Shown here one piece after another: positions 12,701 to 23,900 of a stretch of DNA of 64,000 nt. The stretch lies in assembly GCA_900708905.1 (NCBI GenBank), contig CAADRB010000042.1, positions 426,382-490,381 of the forward strand, written 5' to 3'. Every line of letters starts with the position of its first letter. Positions within the stretch are counted from its first letter, which is position 1. Below the pieces are notes generated by a model, which did no database searches, had not been told where the DNA came from, and saw nothing but the letters and a program-made list of their open reading frames with translations. The position numbers were made by a program, and so were the translations under genes. Source of the stretch: Hymenolepis diminuta. Its lineage: Eukaryota; Platyhelminthes; Cestoda; Cyclophyllidea; Hymenolepididae.

Positions 12701-14689
12701 TAATGGTTTCATTGTGCAATGAATTATATCTATTCGGTAAAAAATTATGTAAAACCCCTTTGATGCTCTGACTCATATTTTCTACTTCCATTAATATACT
12801 CCCCTATTCTTACTACTCTACTGCCCTATTTAAAGTCAGGGACTTTTACTATTTGAATAGAATTGCAAACGAAACTTGCATTTCTGACCTTCTTAATTAA
12901 CATTTGTCATAGTTTTAAACGAGCTTTCCTCTTATTTATTTGCGCCTGGATTTTATTATTGGGTGTATTGTCTGCAAGTGACTTGCAAAACGGATTCCTT
13001 GAGCTACCCGAAGATAATGGAAGTCTGTGTTTAAAAAGGAGATTGGTTACAGGGTAAACATAGTTGCTTTGGCTTAACAGAGCAAACGAGTACACTGTCT
13101 AATGTTTGAAAATAACCTTAAAGAAAGGATCTTCAGCTGGACCCGGGGAGCATAGATGATATGAAGTAGCTAAATGAGTAGATTAAGCATAGGTTAAAGC
13201 CGAAGCTCCATTTCAGCATTTTTAATGATATTGTTTCAGTACGAATAATAGGAATTGCCTGTTAAAGATTCACATGTTAAAATCGAGCTAAATAATCCTA
13301 CAAGTCTTGGATCTCCAACAGTGACAAAAAGTTATCAAAAAACTGACATATCTAAGTTTGATAACCCTGCTGTAGGTTCCGTTACTTGTTACCCTGTCAA
13401 TCGGTAGATTATGACTGTTAAGTTTTATTAAATTGAACCCCGAAATGAGCGTCTTTTTATGACTTGTTCACAACTGACGAGGTATACTAGAAATATCAAA
13501 TAAGTTTGCTTGTGATGGTACTTCAATCGGGCTTACAGGTATCTGATAAGATTTTGAGAAGGCAACATACCCTAATGGTTATGATGACTATCGTGGCCGA
13601 AAACCTATCAAGTCGATTTTTCTTTTTAATCTATGATGCCACCCATTTAAGAGAGTAAACTTAGAAATAACGCATGAGTATTCGCTTCTACATTGCCGAA
13701 AATATCATTGCATTGGGAATTTAATGAAGTTCTCCTTCTAGCTGTTTCACTTTGTATAATATAGAATGATTCTCAATTATAAACTTGATTTTTAAACCCA
13801 TGACGAGGAAGTATCAATTATCGATATGAATATAAAACTTTCAGCTTTATGAAAATTGTTGGCTTACTATGGCAAACAATTGCAAGTGATAAGAAAATAC
13901 CAATTCACACCCTCAGATTTGACCTGAGTATTAAAGCAGATTTAAACAATTTTCATTTCGAACGGAGCATTGTTAAATATCTCTAGCCAAAATGGACTTC
14001 ATGACAAGTATAACATGTAGAAATCTCTGGTTTCAAAACCAAAAACCTCCATTTTCCCTTTTCCATCCCTTTAGAAATTTGATATTGAAAGAAATACATC
14101 CGATCCCCAAATCGTATCTTTGTTACAACCTTTTAACTATTTGGACTCAATAAAACAAAGAGGCCTTCATTCCAAGTTTACATATTCGTTTGTCAACAAG
14201 TATTATGCATATCGACTTTATAAATAAACGAAAAATTATAGTTTTTGTTACTTTAACCAATGATGTGATAAAAATTTTCAATATTTTTCGTCGTGGAATG
14301 CGACCAACAATCGGGTACCAATAGAGTCTGATTTGGGATAAAGAGGAAGAGATTTAAAACTGTCGGGATTTTTATTTAAAATAAATACAATGAAATTGGT
14401 TTTCCAATTAATTCTTTATTTGTTTATCTGATTTTCTCACAATGATTGCGATTACCACGTCAAGTTCAAATGAAGCAGATGTTTTCAACGAAAAAGTAAT
14501 TACGCCAACATGAACATTATGGTAATTTGAACGATAAGAGTGGTTAAAAGTACTCTGCTTGAAATTAATCTTATTTTTGACCTCAAAAAGAGAAGTAATG
14601 GATTGTTTGGAGACCGATAGTTTTAAATCCGCTCTTAACTATTAAGTAAATTAACTGGAAACTTTATTAATTGTATTATCGTTCTATAT
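9752..14689. other. Intergenic stretch, one weak exon-like segment
   Basis: No gene is established. At 10825-11070 (minus) an 81-codon frame has a mixed, protein-like composition (WRYFENRWRDNFGRVEDTHL) and a possible acceptor CAG just inside it. I find no partner exon and recognise no family. The remainder is AT-rich without recognisable features. Confidence 0.4.
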
Positions 14690-14830
14690 CGGTGGAGCAT
14701 TCATTATCGTACACGTCTACCGTGTTAGAGGTCGTGGATTCGTTTCCCATTGCACACATCCAGTGAACGGAATGGCCAACCGCACTAATTAAGTTTGGCT
14801 AACATAGAAGGTGAGAGAATCCGAGTGTCT
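14690..14830 (+). repeat. tRNA-derived SINE-like repeat, copy 1
   Basis: The left part has a tRNA-like head, with a B-box-like GGATTCGTTTCCC around 14737-14749. It is followed by a body, GGCCAACCGCACTAATTA near 14774, that recurs near 44183 with one change. The neighbouring GCACACATCCA segment recurs in diverged form near 36058. The shared body after a Pol III-type head is what a SINE family would show. Confidence 0.5.
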
Positions 14831-17800
14831 CATCAAGGATGTTTCATGATGACACTGTCTATCCAAGATGAGTGTTGGAAAATCGTTTCCTTGACAGGTT
14901 TGTGATTTATTGTTAATGTCTTCAACGTCCGAGTCATTTGAGTTGAAAGTAAGTTATAAACCAAAAATCGAAATGGCTTATTTTAATTCCAAATGTCTCC
15001 TCTTACCTCAAAAGTTTCATTTTTCTTTTCGCTCTTTTTACCCAGGTTCCCCTATTTTAACTGGTCTATTTCGGCAATTGATATGAGTATAAGGTTGAGA
15101 TGCGTACTAACAAATTAACTGAAAAGTAAGAGCCTTAATTAGTAAAGCCTCAATTATTTTGAAGTAATAAATACGGGAACGATTATAGACTAGCCGAAAA
15201 GTACACAAGTAAGACAGAACATTATGGGTTCATAGAAGTGTGTACTTTTATTTTTCTGTTTTCTCTATAATGTTCGCGGTAAATTTAATGTGAAATCAGT
15301 ACCTAAACAGCTAAGAGAAGTCAATAATTCAAAACAAAAATATTGCTGCTATTAGAATTTAAATGAGGACTCGTTAAATAGAGGAACTTCTAAAAATTTT
15401 CTGAAATTTTCTATTTGCTCTAGTTCGAGCTAATTTTGAGAAGTCGATCATATTATTATTACCGCAGCATGTAAACAAATAGGAATTTTTCATTGTGGGA
15501 GAGCAGCTAAAATCGATTTAAAGCACTTTAAAAAATGATGAAGGGCAGAGGAGGGATCGAAATGATTTAAGGGTAAATTCAAGATATAAAAGAGTTTTAC
15601 TCCAATTGAAGATGGATTTGAATTGTTCAACATTTGCTTCATGATTGATCCATCAAATTTTATGCTTCGTCTACAAATTCTTGTTCACGAAATCCAGTAC
15701 TCGGTTGATCGGTTGATTAAAGAGGATGACCAATCTTACCACTTCAATATATTTTTTCTTCGTTGTCAAGCAGAAAATGGAAATATGCCAATAATTAATT
15801 TTTTTCTTGAAGATACAAACATTTAATATTTTGTTTTCTTTTCTTTTGTGATTGAAATAACGTTTAGTTATTAAATTTTTACCCGAAATAATAAATAATT
15901 TTGTACATTGCACAATTTTTCCGAGGCAACCGGATATCTAAATATAAAGTTCCAACATCCTTAAAATTGTCTTCGCTTCCCACTCTTCTGCTATTTTCAG
16001 AATATTTTGGGATTATTAGCTGGAATTACATTACTTTCAAAGACCGACAAAGCTAGATGAAGTTTGTTTTCCTGATTTCCATATATTTTGTATTCTTACA
16101 AGCCTGCAGAACAGAGAGATGAGACAGTCATATACGTTTAAAACAGGTACACTGGAGACCACCTTGAGTGAACTCAAACAATAATCATTACTGATTCACA
16201 AATAAAAATCCTTGAAATGTTTTTATGTCTATGCAGAATGTTTTATTTTACTAGTGGAAATAGATTAATAATGAGGATAATTGAAGAACACGTTATGTCT
16301 TGTCACTTTTCCCTTTTGTGAAAACAATTAATCATAGCATGCAAAGTTTTAATTCAAACTTACAACCTATTTTCGTCTGAAAACAAAGTGCTGTCGCTTC
16401 ACGAAGTATGCAGTCCGCCCATTAATTAAATGACTTGAGGAGATTGTGGAGTGTTTGCATTTCCCTCTCCTCCCTTTCCCGTACCCCTAACCGGTTCTCA
16501 AATCTAGCCCCTAATGGAGCCAGGTGTCCCCAATTCCCATCGCGTGGCCTGCACATCTAGACACAACCATGACTCATTTTTCATCCCCAATTTTTGTTAT
16601 TTTGTCGTTAGGGTGACAAACTTTTGGAGAAGTCCCCTGAAACTCCCTGGTGTAGCATTTTCAAATTCCGGAGATTCGGATGTTAGTTACTGGGACAATC
16701 TGAATGCAGAGAGATGGGCATTCACATCAAAACAAACTCCTAGAGAACTAATAGAGTCCAGCTCAGGATAAAATACTTTCCAGCTTTAATTGATCATCAA
16801 TAAAGAAGTAGGATAGTGAAATATCCCCACATTGTGGAAGATAATTAGCCTTATTCAAAATTGGTTTTCTTATAAACATTAAAGATGAGGAAAACGAATA
16901 TAAGATGAGTTTTTACTTGATTGTCGCTTGTAGTTTCCGAAATTACTAATGCGCCCGTGGACATAAATTTTGAAGGACAGTTTCTGACGGCCTCTGGTGC
17001 ATTGATCTAATCATGCACTCCTATAAAGGTTCATCATCAACTTTGTACTCAAACGGCTGGTTTTCGAACTTCATAGTGTACTGATAACTTGCAGTGTTCT
17101 GTTTCATTCAAACATCTGGAGATTTTCACAGAAATGTATTCATTTTTACTAAGTATCCTCCAACTGTTTACCTTATATCATATTTGCATTTTTCAATTTC
17201 TTAGTTGAGGATCAGAATAATAATCCCACTGTTCATTCTAAGGAAAATTTACTGCTGAATTTGATTCGTGATTTACTGCATCTCATTTTTATTTTGGTTT
17301 CTGGAAAAAATATGCAAATAGATAACCATAAGCTCCGGTCAGAAATTTTGTTAGAACAAGTACGATCAAAATTTATCAAAACTAGTTATAAACAAAAGCG
17401 TTACTTCAACAACTGGATTGTTGAATATTTTTAACTAAGAGTTAAAGCAATTTGATTTAAACCAGTCTCTTCCAACCGTAATATAAAGCATCGAAAAATA
17501 CTTTTGCTTAAATATGACCATTTCATATGATTCGAATTTGACATTTAGATATGTAACTGTCAATCATTTATTATTGGAAGGAGAAAAAAGTGAAATTTTA
17601 AGATTTTTCTTGAAAAAGGCAGACTTTCGTTGAGACCTTGTAGTTAATGTTCTATAAAATGTCTTAACGTCGAAACTTATATTATTGGTTGTTGACACCA
17701 TCTTCATAGCCTAATATTGAATCTCTAATAAGGATTAAAATTTAATTATTTACTTATCCATAAATCATAAAAGTGCTGCCATCTAATTTATTTATGTGTT

Positions 17801-20089
17801 TTGATGTGTTTCCTTTAAATTAGGCCAATTCAGTTTTGCTTAATTGAAGTCAATCACTGAAAACTTAATTAGACCAGTCCATAGATCCATTCAAAATGGA
17901 TTTACAACGCCATCTAATTAGTCCATATTTCTCCCTAAAAGCTCTTTTATTCGGTTGACTTATCCAAAATTAATCATTCCCGGTGGCTATGAAGCCTCTA
18001 GGCGATTGAGATGGGTTGTGATCTCTTATTTCCATTGACGGGAAATTGGATTTTATATCCATTTTCCATATCAATTCAAAAAAGCTAGGAGTTTATCTTA
18101 TTTCATTCTTTCAGTTAAGGGGAAATTCAATTCATGAAATGATTGGTTAAAGTTCAGATCAAAGAGCCGAGTTGAACAGGAAGATGTAAGGTCTTAAATG
18201 TTACGCCTGTTAAGAGAAGAGCAGGTTCAGTTTCTGAAAACAAATAGAAGTCTCAAGATCTTCAGGTATGATTACTTTCCCTTCCGCAATTTATACTTTA
18301 TTATTAGATACTTTATGGCGATAATTTCAATAAGAGCTAAGTTTCGAAACACATCAGTTGAGAAATGGCAGGAGACACTCGTTTTCGTCGATGAAAGTTT
18401 GCAACCAGTTATATTCTAGAATTCAATTCTAATTTGTTTAGAATTTCAAAATTTTAACATATGCTCCTATTCCATATAGTTGGTATGAGTTAAGATTCGC
18501 TCTAAAATAATGCTGATCATAAAAGAATGTAATATATACATAGTTTGTTATTTGAAGTAATAGGATTTGAGTTTCTATAGTGATAATGGTTTCACTTCAA
18601 GTTTGGATAAGTTTTACCAGACATTCAGCTTTAAAAGGAAATGAATTCTGAGGATTCTTCGACTGAAGAACTCATTATACCATTCTCATGACGAATGAAA
18701 AACTTACCATGGATAACATTGTTCTTTATTTATTATTATTCGCATTCATTCTTTTATATTTTCCACGAAGAAAGCAGGATTTTCCAGGAATCATACTCTT
18801 AGTCTAAACTTAACGGAGATCACTAGCCGCCTCAAACGACAAAAATATATCAACGCATTCCCTTTAGTCTGAGTTGAGAAGCGAACAATTTAAAATTCCG
18901 GACCCTATGCACAAATCGTGCTTGATGCATCCTAGTTATGAAAATAGCAGTGCATATTTAGAGTTTTGTTTTTAGTTTGTTTGTTTCGATATTGAAAACC
19001 ATTCTCAAAGGGATAAGTATATGAATGTTCGCAGTAAATAAACAATACTCCTACGTTATTCTAGAGCACGATTTTCTAAAAATGTAACCAACACCAACTA
19101 CTTTTATTTCCTATTTCTGAATATTTCAAATCTTATAAAATAAGCATTATTCACAATCTCGATTTATTAAGATAAGTACTAATCTAGCGATAGCTAATGA
19201 TAGGCATATTCAGTTGTGGAGAAAGCTGAAGTATAATCTTTAAAGACAACAATAGTGACAAAGATATTTAAACTTCTTATAATTCGAGCTGAGTAATAAA
19301 ACAGTACTTCAAAATCTCCCCGCTTACATTTTCATTTGTTTATTTCAAAGCCATACTAAGACTCTAGCATTATCATATCTCCATCTTCACAAAGCAATGC
19401 CTACTATTTTGCCTGTGATCAGGGAAAATGTGACCATGACCTCCAGAATCTTCACAGGTCCATTATAGAAAGTGTTAACAAATTAACTATGGAAAATATC
19501 CGGTTACAAGAAACTAATATTTCATCATCCCCCTTTTCAACCAGAATAATTCCGTGCGATTAGCCATCCACATCTTTTGGCATGTACTGATGAGCATTGA
19601 TCTCGTAACCTCGTGAACGTCAATTACTGCGACAATGGCACATATAACAGACCTCGGAATTATGGAAGTCTTGCGAATGAATAGTATTGTCAAATTTTTC
19701 CCTTCTTGAACGTTTTAACTAATAATTGTGTGTTGATAATAGTTTTTAACCCTCCCTTTTACCGTTTTTCAAAAGGAAGTCACAAAAAGTTAACAAAATA
19801 GCCAAAAACCAGATAAAATATTGTTTCAGCATACAATGTATAAATAAATACAGAACGTTCGATAAATAAGTGTATATGTACAAATGTTAAAGAGGAGAAT
19901 CCATGTGAATCTCTCTAGGGTGTTGATAAGCTCGTAAGATTATAAATATATGCATATGTACGGCGCGCCAATAGACATGTGTGCATATAACTGTGACAAA
20001 ATAATCTAACAGCCGTTGACACTAATCCGCCAGTCATGATTGAGCAAGATTGGAATGGAGGGAAATAGTTTTGTGGGGGAAAAAGAGCT
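14831..20089. other. Intergenic stretch with one possible terminal exon at 16.6 kb
   Basis: No complete gene is visible. An open frame at 16514-16771 (plus) ends in a protein-like stretch (SYWDNLNAERWAFTSKQT) after a possible acceptor TCGTTAG at about 16611. It is followed by AATAAA about 30 bp after the stop. No upstream exon was found, so it stays a candidate only. The rest is AT-rich with no supported feature. Confidence 0.4.
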
Positions 20090-22371
20090 CTAGAAGAATA
20101 CAGTTCTTGCTGAGGTAGCTGATGGGGTTAAGATATTAGGGGTTATTGGAGCAGACTTGATAAGCCCACAGAAATACTTGACTTCTCCTGACTCCCAGAT
20201 GGATTCATTCAAGAAATCGATAAATTTCTTCCGCGCTTGTGCAGTAGGGAGATTAATACTGATTAGAACGCTGTTCTCGTCACAAAGCTGGACTCCAAAC
20301 TTGTAAACTATAACAAAAGAGTATTGACTATCCGTCTTTTTAGTAATAAGTATAAGCGTTTTTAACGGATACTTACATTCGCATTCAAAGTTGAGAATCT
20401 TAATATTTTCAAGGGATATAATCTGCCGGACAAGGAAGGGACTGTTTGGAGGAACATCTGTTGAATACTGTCGATGACTACCGCCGTCTTGGGGCTTAGC
20501 ATGCATATGTTGTACAGCTGGAGGTTCTACATATATCTCTACTGAAGTTAGACTGGGACTTCCGACTCGACCAGCCAACCGATCGAAGGATCTAATTCGA
20601 TGAGTTCCACCATTGAGCATTTCATCAACTGCATTGTTGCGATACAACCCTATAGGTTTTGTAATGACCAGAAGATCATTAAAGATAAAGAGACATCTAA
20701 TCTGGGAGGAAGGTCGTTGAATAATCGGCTTTCTTGCTGTGAAATCAAAGACTTCAAGGCCGGAGAACCAGGCCACAAAACTGCGATGGCGCTGAACAAA
20801 TCTCTCAGGTTTGAGCGGTCCAGAGAATAGGTCATCCACTCTCCTAAGGCGGTCTGTAGGATCAGGTAAGGTTTTGAACTCTCTTTCTGCAACCCTGTCA
20901 TAGATACCTTCTAGGAGAACTGGGGAAATGTCCTTTCCTCCGTCAATACCTTTGTTATTATTGATAAATTCAGTCTTCGTCATGGGTTTGCCGTGTTTTC
21001 GTGCATTCTGATTGTAGAATGTGGTATGTAAAAGCATTATTGAATACGCCAGGACACCAATGGTTTCTGGGTCATGGAATTCTTTTGCGACCTTCTCTGC
21101 ATTTTGTTCAATGTAACAGTTTTTCAGTACAGTGAGAAGGAATTCAATCTTCTGGGATTCACCATCTGGATGAATCTGTTGGAGAAGACGCCTTAAAGCG
21201 ACGTCTAGATCAACTTTATGGAGATTTAGACGCCTGATGAAAGCTTTTGTCACCGAATTCGCAAGCGGATCAGAGAGCTTTCCAAAGTACTCGCCAATTG
21301 CTTGCCTACTCAATCCCTTCTCTGCTAGAAATTCTGCAAGTTCGTTAGGATCTCTGTTTAATATCTTCTGCTCGATAAGATACTCAATCCCTAACTGAGG
21401 ATCCCTAGAAAAATAAGATATTTTCACATTAGATAAGCTTAAGATACTACTCAAAGAGCTTGGAGTTGATCTTACTTGTTAAAAAGAGTTTTTCCTGCCA
21501 TACGAATCCGCTCCGTGGTTCTTGTATCATCAGAGACTAAGGAAGTATCAAGTGACGTAGATGTGATTTCAAAAGGAGTTTGGGTCTTGTCATCAAAAGC
21601 ACTGAGTTCTACTACTGTTACCTGACGTCTGACGTCTGTCACATTGGACAGACCGTTCTCAATTCCCGACACCGAGAAATGATTATTGCTTTTTCGGTCC
21701 AGAGATGGTAGATTGCTTGTACTAATCGGTTGGGCACTCTGCGACCGGCTAGGATCAACAATATTAGAAAATCGTCTCCGTGGATGATGCTTTGGTGGAG
21801 ACCTGGAATAAAATGAAATGACAAATCGTTATTAAATGTGAAGGCGCGGTAAAATCTCAAGAGACCAACTGTGATGTCACTATCCAACTTACTTTACTTC
21901 TGTAGCTCTATGTCTTCGAAACCGATTGGTGACCCTTTTGGGTCTATTTGAAATAGCAGAAAATCTTTTAGCAGCTGAAGCTATGAGCTTCGGCCGTTTC
22001 GCTTCAAGAAAAATAACTTCTTCTGCTTCAGCTAAAGGTGCAGCTCTAAGCGGCCCCCGTTTTAGCTCTCTAAGTTGAATCGCTGGGGTATTAGAAACCA
22101 TTAGGGGTTTCATAAAAACCTCCGCATTCATTGTGCACATATCCTCCATCGTTACTTCGTCTTCTCCAATCTTCTTACGGTCTATAGTTTTGCGACGTCG
22201 CCAAGTTTGGAATGAAAGCCTAGTTTTAATTGGAGTTTCTGATATTCGATTTTCTGAGGGTATTCCACTCAAACGCTTGAAAAGTTTATGCATAGGACCG
22301 GCGATACTTCGACGGCGTGTGGAATGATTAATTTTTGTACCATCATTCCCTTTCTCAACTTCATCAGACAT
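20090..22371 (-). CDS. IQSEC: IQSEC/BRAG-type Arf guanine-nucleotide exchange factor (Sec7-PH)
   Basis: Predicted Arf-GTPase exchange factor, acting at the plasma membrane, endosomes or synapses in relatives. Exons are 21893-22371, 21476-21802, 20377-21404 and 20090-20307. Introns are 90, 71 and 69 bp, all GT-AG and in frame, giving about 683 residues. The N-terminal 268 residues are basic and Ser/Thr-rich without a known fold. The Sec7 domain spans about 257-455, opening with TLFNKDPQLGIEYLI as in IQSEC proteins. It keeps the catalytic glutamate near residue 351 (HPDGESQKIE) and the GIDGGKDI segment. A PH-like domain follows at about 480-650. The start ATG is preceded by an in-frame TAA. Vertebrate relatives are longer and carry an IQ motif; none is visible here, so a short isoform or an unseen upstream exon is possible. 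The C-terminus TVFF could be a class II PDZ ligand. The subfamily call rests on recalled similarity. A more generic Sec7-PH GEF is the alternative. Confidence 0.85.
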
Positions 22372-23459
22372 GATTTAAGTTCAATTTGAATCAAATGGTT
22401 CTCACTAAATAGTATTATCGTGTAGGTAATCACGAGCAACCAATCATAATTAGACATGATTGATTAACCAATCAGAAATGGGCCTGGCTATAGCACGTGA
22501 ATTCACATTAAACCAATTGCACGTATTGCTTGTCACAAACCCTCAGCCAATCAAAATAGTCACCATCTGAGATTATCCCAACTTTGTCCAAAATGCTCGT
22601 TTTTTATTTTCTCTTTTATGGGGCTTAGATTCAAATTAATTTTTTAATGTATGACTATATCTCGTATTTTAGATACTTTGCACTGAATAAAATTTGATTG
22701 TGAAAAATTTTCCTCTTTAAATAGACTCTATGTAAAAAGGGATTTTCGAAGTTGTTGACCCAGTTTTTAGTTATTTATTGGTGAGCTTTTATTTCTCTAT
22801 GAAATTTGAGTTACATCTAAGTAAAAAGGTTGTTACTGTAGTTTACCTTGCTGCCTATTAAGCTCTGTAAAGTAAAAAAATAGGCTATCTCAGATATGCT
22901 ATTTCAAGATCATATAAATTGCTTAATACGATGTAAAACCATTCTGCTTTCTTAACCTTGGGAAGAAAAAACAAACTGAAATGGCAAGAACGACCACCAT
23001 AACTACACAACCAGTCAATAATCACTGGATATCATTTACAAGAATCGGAAAGTCCTTTACCCATTCAGTAAATATTTTACAATCTAAATTCAGAAATCAT
23101 TTGATGTTACTCTGACCTTATTTTCAAATTATCTCCGATCATCTCTCCTTACCACTTACTTGACAGACTGTTAGCCAATTTCCCACAATGAGGAATTGTG
23201 TTTTTCGTCTTGTTATGAGTTGTAATATCTTTTACATAGCTTCTCAAATTTATGTATTTTCGTGCATACGATTTACTGTTACTCTCTATTAACCAAATAC
23301 TAACTGTCATATTTGAATATAATCATCTGAGAATTAGGTCAGCCTAAGGAGAGAGCGAAAACAATTACAATACATATAGCTCCAGGAACTGTTCTCCCAG
23401 AACTTCTCTGTCCTATATTTTCACTTAGCTTTAAATTATTTTTGTTGTACGTCTTGACT
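22372..23459. other. 5' flank of the Sec7 gene
   Basis: On the minus strand an acceptor-like TACTATTTAG ends at about 22413, so the Sec7 gene may have a spliced 5' UTR beginning near 22412. No upstream coding exon that stays in frame could be joined, because a TAA sits two codons before the ATG. The remainder is AT-rich without features. Confidence 0.4.
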
Positions 23460-23900
23460 TGAACGGGCATCGCTCGATGAGTTAGCTACGTACCACGGCC
23501 ACCACGACAAATGATTCATGGTAGTCTTTTATGTGTGCGGTCGTCGGGTTAGCAAAGGGTTTTATCCGCTGTCCCATTATACTCCCTCCGTCCCGATTTG
23601 GTCCGCGTTACAGGAGACGGAAACTAAGATGAATGCATTCGCGCGGGGAGAGTCATAGAGGGACCTATATTAGACTTCAGAATGTGTGTGGGTCTACGTC
23701 TTCTCTTAGCTGCTCATTCAGCTAACCACCACGAATGATCCTGGCTATTTAAGTGCGCAGTAGGTGGTCCAGCTTCTAACCTAGCAGTGGACTGGAGTTC
23801 TGAGGTCACATCCTAAGGCCAAAGGAGAGGGAGGAGGCAGCCACGTGTATGTGGGAGGTCTAATTAAGCCTCTCTCCTATCTGAGGTTTTATGACTAATG
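23460..23900. repeat. GC-richer repeat island with an internal imperfect duplication
   Basis: This patch is much less AT-rich than its flanks. The motif CCACCACGA..AATGAT..TGG occurs at about 23499 and again at about 23727, followed in both by related TTTA(T/A)GTG(T/C)G(C) sequence. That suggests an imperfect tandem duplication of about 230 bp. A related CGGCCACCATCGCTCCTGG occurs near 43213, and TTCTAACCTAGCAG has a match near 57390. It is probably a dispersed mobile-element family; no protein is encoded that I can see. Confidence 0.4.

Noticed and set aside
12863..13057. A hydrophobic, signal-peptide-like 64-codon frame
   Set aside because: It has no ATG at its start, only TTG, and no convincing acceptor with partner exons.
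19580..19620. CTGATGAG followed by CGTAAC, reminiscent of a hammerhead ribozyme core
   Set aside because: The conserved GAAA that must follow stem II is absent and flanking stems do not form; the similar stretch at 25443 fails for the same reason.
19962..19969. Rare 8-bp restriction-type palindromes GGCGCGCC (and GCGGCCGC at 25628)
   Set aside because: Isolated sites with no vector sequence around them; most likely chance.
22269..22457. A minus-strand frame overlapping the Sec7 first exon in another frame
   Set aside because: It conflicts with the well-supported Sec7 frame and lacks downstream continuity.
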